A stretch of 64,000 nucleotides of DNA from Bordetella genomosp. 11. GTDB taxonomy: Bacteria > Pseudomonadota > Gammaproteobacteria > Burkholderiales > Burkholderiaceae_B. The notes beneath the pieces were generated by a model. It was not told the DNA's origin and did not search any database. It saw only the letters and a program-made list of their open reading frames with translations. Each line of letters opens with the position of its first letter. Position 1 is the stretch's first letter. The position numbers and the translations under genes were made by a program. Where the stretch lies: assembly GCF_002261215.1 (NCBI RefSeq), contig NZ_NEVS01000004.1, forward strand, positions 2,976,001 through 3,040,000. The letters run 5' to 3'. Positions 52,606 through 60,880 of this stretch are shown here, one piece after another.

Positions 52606-54639
52606 CTACCCCCCGGGCGCGGCGATTCCGCAGTACAGGGCGTCCTGGATTGCCCGCACAGCATCGAGCTCGGACGCCAGCCTTGCCCCACCGATCGTCG
52701 CCACGCTGATGCCGCAGTCGGCAAGCTCCTTGCTCAACGCGTCCTGAGGCACCTGGCCGGCGCAGATGATGACATTGTCCACAGCCAGCACGCGATAGGC
52801 TCCATCGCACGAATAGGTAAGGCCTTTATCGTCGATCTTGTGATAGGTTACGCCGGAGACCACATTGACACCCGCGCGCCGCAAGCGGGCCTTCAGTATC
52901 CAACCCGTGGTTTTTCCCAGCTGGGTTCCCCATTTCCCTGGGCTGCGCTGGAAGATGTGGATCGAACGCGGGGATAGAACTTCCTCCGGAGCGGCCAGAC
53001 CGCCCCGATTGAGCAGCGACGCATCGACGCCCCAATATTGACGAAATAGATTACTGGACAAAGAAGGGTCTCCACTGGGACCCGCCAGCAGCAACTCGGC
53101 GGTGTCAAAGGCAATGCCGCCTGCGCCGATAATGGCCACGCGTTTGCCCACTTCCCGGTTACCGGAGATCACCTCGTCATACAGGGCGACTTTGGGATGG
53201 TCGATACCGTCAATGTCGGGCTTGCGTGGCACGACGCCCGTAGCCAGCACGACCCTGTCGTATCCGGCCTCGCGCAGTTCTCCCGCGGTTACGCGCGTGT
53301 TCAGCCTTATGCGCACACCCAGCTCCGTGAGCCTCACACGAAAATAGCGTAGTGTCTCGTTGAATTCGCCCTTGCCCGGTATACGCCGCGCCAAGTTCAG
53401 TTGACCACCGAGCTCCTTGCTTGCCTCGAACAGGACGACATCGTGACCCCGTTCGGCTGCGTACACCGCGCAAGCCATGCCTGCCGCACCGCCTCCCACG
53501 ACTGCGAGACGCTGGCGGGATACTGCCTGGTGCCGGGGAAAATCGAGCTCACGCCCAGCCCGCGGGTTGACCAGGCAGGTCGCCGTTTGCCTCGTGAATA
53601 TACGGTCCAGGCAGGCTTGGTTGCAGGCAATGCAGGTATTGATGCGGTCAGCCCGCCCTTGCCGTACCTTCAGCGCGAAATCCGGATCTGCCAACAACGG
53701 GCGCGCCATGGAAACAAAGTCAGCGACGCCGTCAGCAACCAGGCGTTCCCCCGTGTCGGGCGTATTGATGCGGTTGGACGCGATAACCGGAATCGCGACC
53801 GCCTGCTTGATATGGTGAACCGCGAAATCCCACGCTGCCCTTGGTACGGTCGCCGCGATGGTGGGAATGGCCGATTCATGCCAGCCTATGCCGGTGTTGA
53901 GCATATCGACACCGGCCTGTTCCAGACGTCGCGCAAATCGCGCGGTTTGGACACCCGTCAATCCGCCTTCAACCAGATCGATGGCGGATAGCCGGTAAAC
54001 AAGCAAAAAATCCCGCCCGGTGGCAGCGCGCACTGCTTCTACGACATCGAGCGGCATGCGAATACGGTTATCGAGATTGCCGCCGAAGCTGTCGGTGCGC
54101 GTGTTGGTGCGCGGGCTGCAGAACTGGTTGAGCAAATAGCCCTCCGACCCCATGATCTCCACGCCGTCATAGCCCGCCAGCTGGGCCAGTCTTGCGGTAT
54201 TGGCGATGGCGCGCACGGTCTCGGAGATGCCGTCTGAAGTCAAGGCGCGCGGCGTGTAGGAGTTCATGGTCGCACGCTCCGCGGTAGGCCCGACGCACAA
54301 GGCATGTCTGGCATACCTCCCGGCATGCAGAATCTGAAGAACGATCCTGCCCCCTTCTTCGTGCACCGCCTGGGTGATGGCCTGATGAGGTGCCAACTCG
54401 TGCTCGCGCTCCAGCACTGGAGCATCATCCTCCATGCGGCCGGCTTGGTCGGGCGCATAGCCTCCGGTGAGGATAAGCCCGATTTCGCCGCGCGCCCGCT
54501 CGCGGTAAAACTGCACCAATCGGGCAACCGGCTGGTGCAGGGTTTCCATACGGGTATGCATGGCACCCATGATCATGCGGTTGCGCAGTTTCAGAAAGCC
54601 GAAGTCGTAGGGCTTCAGAAGGTGTGGATAGGCGTGCAT
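52606..54639 (-). CDS. fadH: NADPH-dependent 2,4-dienoyl-CoA reductase-like flavoenzyme
   Basis: A 677-residue Old Yellow Enzyme-type fusion. The TIM-barrel FMN domain (about 1-330) begins MHAYPHLLKPYDFGFLKLRNRMIMGAMHTRMET, like E. coli FadH. CIACNQAC (about 333-340) and the later Cys in TATCLVNP bind a 4Fe-4S cluster. An FAD domain starts with AVVGGGAAGMACAVYAAE and an NAD(P) domain with AIIGAGGIAFDTAE. FadH reduces 2,4-dienoyl-CoA made during unsaturated fatty-acid oxidation. Its position near an acyl-CoA operon supports a CoA-thioester substrate, though homologues act on other enones. Confidence 0.85.
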   Translation of the reverse strand: MHAYPHLLKPYDFGFLKLRNRMIMGAMHTRMETLHQPVARLVQFYRERARGEIGLILTGGYAPDQAGRMEDDAPVLEREHELAPHQAITQAVHEEGGRIVLQILHAGRYARHALCVGPTAERATMNSYTPRALTSDGISETVRAIANTARLAQLAGYDGVEIMGSEGYLLNQFCSPRTNTRTDSFGGNLDNRIRMPLDVVEAVRAATGRDFLLVYRLSAIDLVEGGLTGVQTARFARRLEQAGVDMLNTGIGWHESAIPTIAATVPRAAWDFAVHHIKQAVAIPVIASNRINTPDTGERLVADGVADFVSMARPLLADPDFALKVRQGRADRINTCIACNQACLDRIFTRQTATCLVNPRAGRELDFPRHQAVSRQRLAVVGGGAAGMACAVYAAERGHDVVLFEASKELGGQLNLARRIPGKGEFNETLRYFRVRLTELGVRIRLNTRVTAGELREAGYDRVVLATGVVPRKPDIDGIDHPKVALYDEVISGNREVGKRVAIIGAGGIAFDTAELLLAGPSGDPSLSSNLFRQYWGVDASLLNRGGLAAPEEVLSPRSIHIFQRSPGKWGTQLGKTTGWILKARLRRAGVNVVSGVTYHKIDDKGLTYSCDGAYRVLAVDNVIICAGQVPQDALSKELADCGISVATIGGARLASELDAVRAIQDALYCGIAAPGG

Positions 54640-54742
54640 CGCAGGCTCCGGATATCGGACGTTGAGTGTCGTAATTCACGTATATTTCCACTATCGCGGG
54701 TAGTTTCCCCATCACACGGTTTCCCTGCGCCGGGATCCATAC

Positions 54743-55654
54743 ATGCATACCGATCTGAAATCGCTACGTTATTTCGCCATGCTTGCCGATACGCTCAGCT
54801 TTACCGTGGCGGCGAACAAGCTGCGGATGACCCAGCCGGCATTGAGCATCGCCATGCAGCGGCTGGAGGAACGCGTTGGCGCGGAGTTGCTCCGTCGTAC
54901 CAGCCGCCATGTGATACTGACTCCCGCTGGCGAAGCCTATGCGAAGGGTGCCCGCGAAATCCTCGCGCTCGTCGAACAGGTCGAGAAAACCACGGCTGAC
55001 GTGGCATCTGGCCAGGAAGGGTTGTGCCGCATCTGTTTCGTGCAATCCGCTTCGTTCGATGTCTTGCCGCCGATTCTCCGGGCCGTACAGGACCAGGCCG
55101 CGCGCGTCACGCTTCAACTCTCCGAAGCGACGTCTATCGACCAACTGAAGCAATTGACCGACGGGCAAATGGACATCGGACTAGTGCGCCAGGCGGTGCA
55201 TGGGTTCGCCGATCTTTCCCTGACCTTGGTACATGAACAGCGCATGGTCGCGGCGCTTCCCGCCACGCACAAGCTCGCTGCGAACCTTCGACTTCCCCTT
55301 TCCGCATTGCAGGATGAAGTATTCCTCATGGTGCCGGATCACCGCTCGCCTGCCATCAACGCCCGCGTTCGAGCAGCATGCGCGGCCGCAGGCTATCAGC
55401 CGCGAGCCTCGCTGGAAGCGGTGGAAATGGCGACGATTCTTTCATTCGTGGGTGAAGGACTTGGCGTGGCGTTGTTGCCCGCAAGCTGCAGGAGGTTCGC
55501 CGATCGCAGCGTATCCCTGATCGATCTCGAGGATATCAACGAACATCTCAACCTGCCCTTGTACCTGGTTCACCGAAAAGTAGAACGCGATCCGACGGTG
55601 CGACGCATCATCGACATCGCGCTGCGCACGCTTTCGCGACTGCATCGCCATTAG
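54743..55654 (+). CDS. LysR-family regulator
   Basis: A 303-residue LTTR. MHTDLKSLRYFAMLADTLSFTVAANKLRMTQPALSIAMQRLEERVGAELLRRTSRHVILT is the DNA-binding region. The effector domain opens LCRICFVQSASFDVLPPILRAVQDQAARVTLQLSEA, like CatR/BenM-type regulators. It is divergent from the FadH-like gene across 103 bp and near the acyl-CoA operon, both plausible targets. Confidence 0.93.
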   Translation: MHTDLKSLRYFAMLADTLSFTVAANKLRMTQPALSIAMQRLEERVGAELLRRTSRHVILTPAGEAYAKGAREILALVEQVEKTTADVASGQEGLCRICFVQSASFDVLPPILRAVQDQAARVTLQLSEATSIDQLKQLTDGQMDIGLVRQAVHGFADLSLTLVHEQRMVAALPATHKLAANLRLPLSALQDEVFLMVPDHRSPAINARVRAACAAAGYQPRASLEAVEMATILSFVGEGLGVALLPASCRRFADRSVSLIDLEDINEHLNLPLYLVHRKVERDPTVRRIIDIALRTLSRLHRH

Positions 55655-55684
55655 GCTTCGTCGTCGCGCTGGCCCATCCCAGTA

Positions 55685-56674
55685 TCAGACCGCCCACACC
55701 GCTTGGTCGGCAGACAATACTGCCCCCTGTAAAGGCAAGGCGGGGCTAATATCGTCCGCCAACAGCAAGGGGCCATCGAGATGGACGATATCCGCATACT
55801 GGGCAAGCACGATGCCAGGCGCCATGGACAGCGACGAGCCGACCATGCATCCCACCATAATCCGCATGCCGGCCTCGCGCGCACCACGTACGACGCGAAG
55901 CGCCTCTGTCAGTCCGCCCGTCTTGTCCAGCTTGATATTGGCATACTCATACTTTCCAATAATGCCGGGAATCGAGGTCATGTCACGGCAGGATTCGTCC
56001 GCCGCCAGGGGGACCGGGCTGGTAAAGGTTCTGAGAAAGTCGTCCTTGCCTGCCGGCAACGGTTGTTCCAGAAGCTCCATGCCCAGCGATGCGAACAGCG
56101 TCAGATAGCGCTCCAGGTGCTTCGGTGACCAGGACTCGTTCGCATCGGCGATCAGTCGGGCCGTCGGCGCCGCAGCCCGCACGGCAGAGACCCTTTCGTC
56201 GTCACCCTCACCGCCCAGCTTGAGTTTCAATATTGGCATGTCCCGATGTAGGCGGGCCTGCACCGCCATCGCCTCTGGCGTATCGAGGCTGATGGTGAAC
56301 GCCGTCTGCACCGGGACAAGCGCCGCGGGCAGGCCTGCATAGGCGCTAACGGATACTCCGCCCATGCGGCTGCGAAGGTCCCATAGCGCGCAGTCGACCG
56401 CATTGCGCGCGGCCCCTGGCGGAAGCACCGACTGCAGTCCGTCCAGATCGAGCCCTTTCCGGATCAAGGGCGCAATCGACTCGATCTGCGCCAGGACGCT
56501 CGCCACGCTTTCGCCGTAATGACCATAGGGAATGCACTCTCCCCTGCCGGTGTAACCGTCCTCCCCGATGCTGACTATGACCGCATCGGCCTGCGTCTTG
56601 GCTCCCCGGCTTATCCGGAACACGCCGCGTATCGGGTAGACGCGATGCTGGAGATTGATCGATCGGAGCGGCAT
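55685..56674 (-). CDS. Enolase-superfamily epimerase (dipeptide epimerase-like)
   Basis: A 329-residue muconate-lactonising-enzyme subgroup protein. Predicted catalytic Lys150-x-Lys152 lie in PILKLKLGG and the second base is Lys248 (KLDKTGG). Metal ligands are Asp177 (IADANE), Glu203 (LLEQP) and Asp226 (AADES). This set matches L-Ala-D/L-Glu epimerases and relatives, which racemise dipeptides or related acids. The start at MPLRSINLQ gives the usual N-terminus; the frame extends upstream without similarity. It is convergent with the LysR gene, 30 bp away. Confidence 0.85.
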   Translation of the reverse strand: MPLRSINLQHRVYPIRGVFRISRGAKTQADAVIVSIGEDGYTGRGECIPYGHYGESVASVLAQIESIAPLIRKGLDLDGLQSVLPPGAARNAVDCALWDLRSRMGGVSVSAYAGLPAALVPVQTAFTISLDTPEAMAVQARLHRDMPILKLKLGGEGDDERVSAVRAAAPTARLIADANESWSPKHLERYLTLFASLGMELLEQPLPAGKDDFLRTFTSPVPLAADESCRDMTSIPGIIGKYEYANIKLDKTGGLTEALRVVRGAREAGMRIMVGCMVGSSLSMAPGIVLAQYADIVHLDGPLLLADDISPALPLQGAVLSADQAVWAV

Positions 56675-56844
56675 GGTGCGTTTGCGGCTGGTCAGGCCGG
56701 CGCCCGAAGCCGGCCATGGTTGAAACGGGCGCGCCCATTGAAACACGGATCTCCATAAGAGGCGTAAATGCAGCCATATGCATTACGCGTGGCATCCCTG
56801 CCTACACTTTCCGCCATGTTCTGAAAGGGTAAGGAGATCCCGCC

Positions 56845-57327
56845 ATGACGCAACGCAATATCGAGACGGTCGGTCTCGGCTTCCATTGGGACGATCTCCC
56901 GGTAGGCAGGAAATTCCAGACGGTGGGGCGCACCGTCTTCGAAGCGGACATCGCGAATTTCATAGGCTGCACCGGCCAGCAAGAAGTCCTATTCAACAAC
57001 ATCGAGTTCCTGGCCAAGGAATCCGCCATACAAGGGCGCGTCGCGCCGGGCGCGCTGGTCTTCAGCTTCGCGGAAGGCCTGCTCGTGCAATCCACCATGC
57101 AAGGTACCGGCTTCGCATTCCTGCACATGGAGCTGGATATCAAGGGGCCCGTGCTGGCCGGTGACACCATACACGTGGAATGCGAGGTCCTGGAATCCCG
57201 GGCCAGCAAGAGCCGTCCCGGCTTTGGCCTCGTCCGCACGCGCAACGACATTGTGAATCAGCGTGGGGACATCGTGCAGGTGTATACCCCCCTGCGCCTG
57301 GTGAAGGGCCGGGGTGGAGAGGCATGA
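56845..57327 (+). CDS. MaoC-like hot-dog protein with altered active site
   Basis: A 160-residue single hot-dog-fold protein. The core FLAKESAIQGRVAPGALVFSFAEGLLVQSTMQGTGFAFLHMELDIKGPVLAGDTIHVECEVLE fits MaoC-type hydratases. In active (R)-hydratases the motif is G-D-x-N-P-x-H; here it reads GQQEVLF, so the catalytic Asp and His are replaced by Gln and Phe. The protein may be a thioester-binding or structural partner, or use another mechanism. It opens the acyl-CoA operon, and its stop overlaps the next start (ATGA). Confidence 0.82.
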   Translation: MTQRNIETVGLGFHWDDLPVGRKFQTVGRTVFEADIANFIGCTGQQEVLFNNIEFLAKESAIQGRVAPGALVFSFAEGLLVQSTMQGTGFAFLHMELDIKGPVLAGDTIHVECEVLESRASKSRPGFGLVRTRNDIVNQRGDIVQVYTPLRLVKGRGGEA

Positions 57328-58553
57328 TGCAGTGGCCAGCTGGCGATCCCTTCGAACCCGGAAAGCGCGCGACCGGCCCTTTGGCCGGAATCCGCGTCGT
57401 CGATCTGACGATCAATGTACTCGGTCCGGTGTGCACCCAGATTCTCGGGGATATGGGGGCGGACGTCATTAAGGTGGAAACGCCCAATGGCGACCAAAAC
57501 CGCCACAACGGCCCGGCGCGACATCCCGGTATGTCCGCGTTCTACCTGATCATGAACCGCAACAAGCGCAGCGTGGTGCTGGACCTCAAAACGGCCGATG
57601 GCCTGGAAGCGCTCATGCGCATCGTCGAGACGGCCGACGTCTTCATACACAGTATGCGGCCCAGTGCGGCGGAACGGCTCGGCGTCAGCTACGAGAAAGT
57701 GATCGCGCGCAATCCGAACATCATATATGCCTCCGCTCCCGGCTTCCGAAGCGACGGCCCCAAGCGGGATGCCCCCGCCTTCGACGACATCATCCAGGGA
57801 GCCTGCGGCCTGGCTGACCTGAATCGCGACAACGAGGGTCATCCGCGGTATTTTCCGACTGTCATCGCAGACAAGCTCTGCGGCTATGTCCTGGCTTCTT
57901 CCGTTGGCATGGCGCTGTTTCACCGCGAAAGAAGTGGCGTTGGCCAGAAAGTCGAAGTGCCGATGTACGAGACCATGCTGCAGTTTTGCCTGTTCGAGCA
58001 TCTATGGGAAGGCGCGTTCGGCCACGCGAATGCCAAAGTCGGCTACAGCCGCATGCTCTCGCCCTACCGACGTCCGTACCGAACGAAAGACGGCTACATC
58101 TGCGTCCTGGCAATCAACGACTTGCAATGGAGCCGCCTGCTGGGTGCCGTGAACCTGAAGGATCTGGCCGCCGATCCCCGCTTCGCGAATATGGCGGCAC
58201 GCATGCAACATATCGACCAACTCTACGGCGCGCTGGCGGACCAGCTTCTGACGAAGACCACGGAAGAATGGATGGAGATTTTCCGCGAGCAGGACGTCAC
58301 CTGTGGACCGGTGAACACGCTCGCGGATTTGATGACGGATGACTACCTGGCCGCCACCGGTTTCTTCAAGTCATATATCCACCCCACCGAGGGCGAACTG
58401 GTAATGACCTCGAACCCCATCGGATTCTCCGCAACGCCACCGAATTACCGCTTCGCGCCGCCCAGGGCCGGCGAACACACGATGGAAGTGCTGTGCGGCG
58501 TCGGATACGAAATGGACGCCGCCGCACGGCTGGTGCCCTCGCCCGACAGATAG
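57324..58553 (+). CDS. CaiB/BaiF-type (class III) CoA-transferase
   Basis: A 409-residue family III CoA-transferase. GIRVVDLTINVLGPVCTQILGDMGADVIKVETPNGDQNR is the standard N-terminal domain. Asp154 in PAFDDIIQG aligns with the catalytic Asp169 of formyl-CoA transferase. It moves CoA between carboxylates in the cytoplasm. The ATG at 57324 overlaps the MaoC-like stop; a second ATG follows at once. A related CoA-transferase lies at 59616, with a Bug gene between. Confidence 0.92.
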   Translation: MMQWPAGDPFEPGKRATGPLAGIRVVDLTINVLGPVCTQILGDMGADVIKVETPNGDQNRHNGPARHPGMSAFYLIMNRNKRSVVLDLKTADGLEALMRIVETADVFIHSMRPSAAERLGVSYEKVIARNPNIIYASAPGFRSDGPKRDAPAFDDIIQGACGLADLNRDNEGHPRYFPTVIADKLCGYVLASSVGMALFHRERSGVGQKVEVPMYETMLQFCLFEHLWEGAFGHANAKVGYSRMLSPYRRPYRTKDGYICVLAINDLQWSRLLGAVNLKDLAADPRFANMAARMQHIDQLYGALADQLLTKTTEEWMEIFREQDVTCGPVNTLADLMTDDYLAATGFFKSYIHPTEGELVMTSNPIGFSATPPNYRFAPPRAGEHTMEVLCGVGYEMDAAARLVPSPDR

Positions 58554-58610
58554 CCCGCCGCCCTTGCTCGGGCCCCAAAACTCAAAAACTATTATCAGGA
58601 GACTCCAATA

Positions 58611-59576
58611 ATGAAAATTGCCAACTCAATCCTTGTCCTCACGGCCGCCTTGTTCGCGTGGACGCCATCCTACGGCGCGGACACGTATCCGGATCGCCCC
58701 ATCCGCTTCGTCGTTCCGTTCACCGCAGGCAGCAGCACCGATCTGATCGCACGCGCCGTTGGGAGCAGCATTACCCAGGAGACTGGCCAGGCTGTCGTGG
58801 TGGAGAACCGGCCCGGCGCCAACGGATTCATTGGCGCGTCGACGGTTGCGCGCGCGCCCGCCGATGGCTACACCGTCTTCATCACCACAAATACCACGCA
58901 GGCGGCGAACCAGTGGCTGTTCAAGCAGTTGCCATATGACCCGGTCAAGGACTTCTCTCCGTTGAGCGGCCTGGCGAAGGGCAGCCTGGTGATGGTCGTG
59001 AATTCCAATGTATCGGCCAAGGATGCCAACGGCTTCATCGCGGCGGCCAAGGCCGATCCTGGGAAGATTTCCTACGCATACGGGACTTCATCCAGTCAGA
59101 TTGCCTCTGAAATGCTGAAAAGCATGACGGGCATCCAGCTGACGCCAATCCCATACAAAAGCAACCCCCCCGCGCTTCAGGATCTGATGGGCGGCGAGGT
59201 ACAGATGATGATGGCCGACATACCGACGGCCTTGCCCCTCATCAAGGCGAACAAGCTCCGCGCGCTGGCCGTCTCCAGCAAGACGCGGTCCAGGTTGCTG
59301 CCAGACGTGCCCACCATGGACGAAGTCGGCGTGAAGGGCTATGAGCTCACCTATTGGTTTGCCGCCTACGGCCCCGCCAACCTTGCCCCGGCGGTGCAGA
59401 ACCGTCTGAACGCGTTGATCATCAGTGCCCTGCGCAAGGGCTCCGTGCAGCAGACCCTGCAATCCGCTGGTCTCGACCCGTTCCCGACGACACCGGCGGA
59501 GCTTGCCGACTTCCAGGCTTCCGAAACCCGGAAATGGGGGGAGATCATCAAGGCCGCGCATATCGAGGCGCAATAA
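58611..59576 (+). CDS. Bug-family (TTT) periplasmic substrate-binding protein
   Basis: A 321-residue receptor. The signal peptide MKIANSILVLTAALFAWTPSYGADTYP is Sec-like. Landmarks: VVPFTAGSSTDLIARAVGSSITQETGQ, APADGYTVFITTNTTQ, PIPYKSNPPALQDLMGGEVQMMMADI. It is embedded between two CoA-transferase genes in the acyl-CoA operon, so its ligand is probably the acid degraded by that operon. A CAGGAG ribosome site precedes the ATG. Confidence 0.94.
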   Translation: MKIANSILVLTAALFAWTPSYGADTYPDRPIRFVVPFTAGSSTDLIARAVGSSITQETGQAVVVENRPGANGFIGASTVARAPADGYTVFITTNTTQAANQWLFKQLPYDPVKDFSPLSGLAKGSLVMVVNSNVSAKDANGFIAAAKADPGKISYAYGTSSSQIASEMLKSMTGIQLTPIPYKSNPPALQDLMGGEVQMMMADIPTALPLIKANKLRALAVSSKTRSRLLPDVPTMDEVGVKGYELTYWFAAYGPANLAPAVQNRLNALIISALRKGSVQQTLQSAGLDPFPTTPAELADFQASETRKWGEIIKAAHIEAQ

Positions 59577-59615
59577 CCCGGTCCCCTCGTGCTGCACCCA
59601 CAACACCGAGACGAC

Positions 59616-60845
59616 ATGAACGTACTCCATACCCTTCCCGTACAGACTCCCGGCAAGGGTCTTTCCTGCCTCGAGGGCATCCGGGTCATCGACTTCACGA
59701 CTTCCGTGGCGGGACCCTATGGCACGCTGCTACTCGCGGACCTCGGAGCAGACGTAATCAAGGTCGAGCGCCCTCCCGCGGGCGACGATACGCGGGGGTG
59801 GGGGCCTCCATTCCTGAACGGCGAATCGCTGTGGTTTGCCAGTATGAATCGCAACAAGCGCAGCATCACCATCGACCTGAGCCGTCCCGAAGGCCGCGTC
59901 TTGGCCCATGAGCTGACCGCCCAGGCCGATGTGGTCGTGCTCAACACAGGCGTGCGTGTCCAGGAGAAGCTGGGCCTGGATTTCGCGACGCTTGGCGCCC
60001 TCAACCCCAGGCTGATCCATGTATCGGTCACCGGCTTCGGTTTGCAGGGCGCGGGGGCGGACCTGCCCTGCTATGACCTGATTGCCGAAGGCTACTCCGG
60101 TGTGATGCATCTGACTGGGGAAGCGGACCGTCCCCCCCAGAAAGTCGGCACACCGGCGGCCGACCTGTTATCCGGCCAGGACATCGCCATGGCTACGCTG
60201 GCCGCGCTGGTCGAACGCAATCGTTCCGGCAAGGGCAAACAAGTCGACGTGTCCATGGTGGCTACCATGACACGGTTCATGTCGCCCCGCATCGTCTCCT
60301 ACCTCGGTTCAGGAGATTCTCCCAACCGTTCTGGCGGGACGGATTCCGTGATCGCCATATACCAGGTATTCGACACCGCCAACTTCCCTATCACGCTCGG
60401 CCTGGGCAATGACGCGATCTGGCGTCGCTTCTGGGCGGCGGTGGGTCTTCCGGAGTACGGCGAACAGCCTGATCTCGATACCAATGCAAAGCGGCGCCTG
60501 GCTCGTGCCTCCATCGTGGAAGCCATTGCGAAACTGCTGGTTGAACAGCCGCGGCAGCACTGGCTCGCGCTTTTCGCCCAGCACCGGATTCCCTCGGGTC
60601 CCATCAACAGCATCGACCAATTGGCCCAGGACGAAGTTCTGCGCGATAACGGTTTGTTGTTCGCTGCCGAGGGTGACGCCGGGCTCGTCCCCCAGGTCGG
60701 ATTAGGCATACGTTTCGGCGGGGTAGACACCGTGCTCCGGACTCCCCCTCCCACACTAGGCCAGGACACCGAACAGGTACTGCGCGAAACGCTCCGGCGC
60801 TCCCCGGCGCAGATCGCCGGTCTTGTCGCCTCCGGGATTGTTTAG
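59616..60845 (+). CDS. CaiB/BaiF-type (class III) CoA-transferase, second copy
   Basis: A 409-residue family III CoA-transferase. GIRVIDFTTSVAGPYGTLLLADLGADVIKVERPPAGDDTRGWGPPF is the N-terminal domain; Asp154 in PCYDLIAEG is the predicted catalytic residue. The same length as the copy at 57324, but the sequences have diverged clearly, so they probably act on different acceptors or form a heteromer. The ATG at 59616 is used; a GTG at 59589 is possible. Confidence 0.92.
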   Translation: MNVLHTLPVQTPGKGLSCLEGIRVIDFTTSVAGPYGTLLLADLGADVIKVERPPAGDDTRGWGPPFLNGESLWFASMNRNKRSITIDLSRPEGRVLAHELTAQADVVVLNTGVRVQEKLGLDFATLGALNPRLIHVSVTGFGLQGAGADLPCYDLIAEGYSGVMHLTGEADRPPQKVGTPAADLLSGQDIAMATLAALVERNRSGKGKQVDVSMVATMTRFMSPRIVSYLGSGDSPNRSGGTDSVIAIYQVFDTANFPITLGLGNDAIWRRFWAAVGLPEYGEQPDLDTNAKRRLARASIVEAIAKLLVEQPRQHWLALFAQHRIPSGPINSIDQLAQDEVLRDNGLLFAAEGDAGLVPQVGLGIRFGGVDTVLRTPPPTLGQDTEQVLRETLRRSPAQIAGLVASGIV

Positions 60846-60880
60846 GCAACCGAAACCGCGTCTCCCAAGGAACATTCCGA

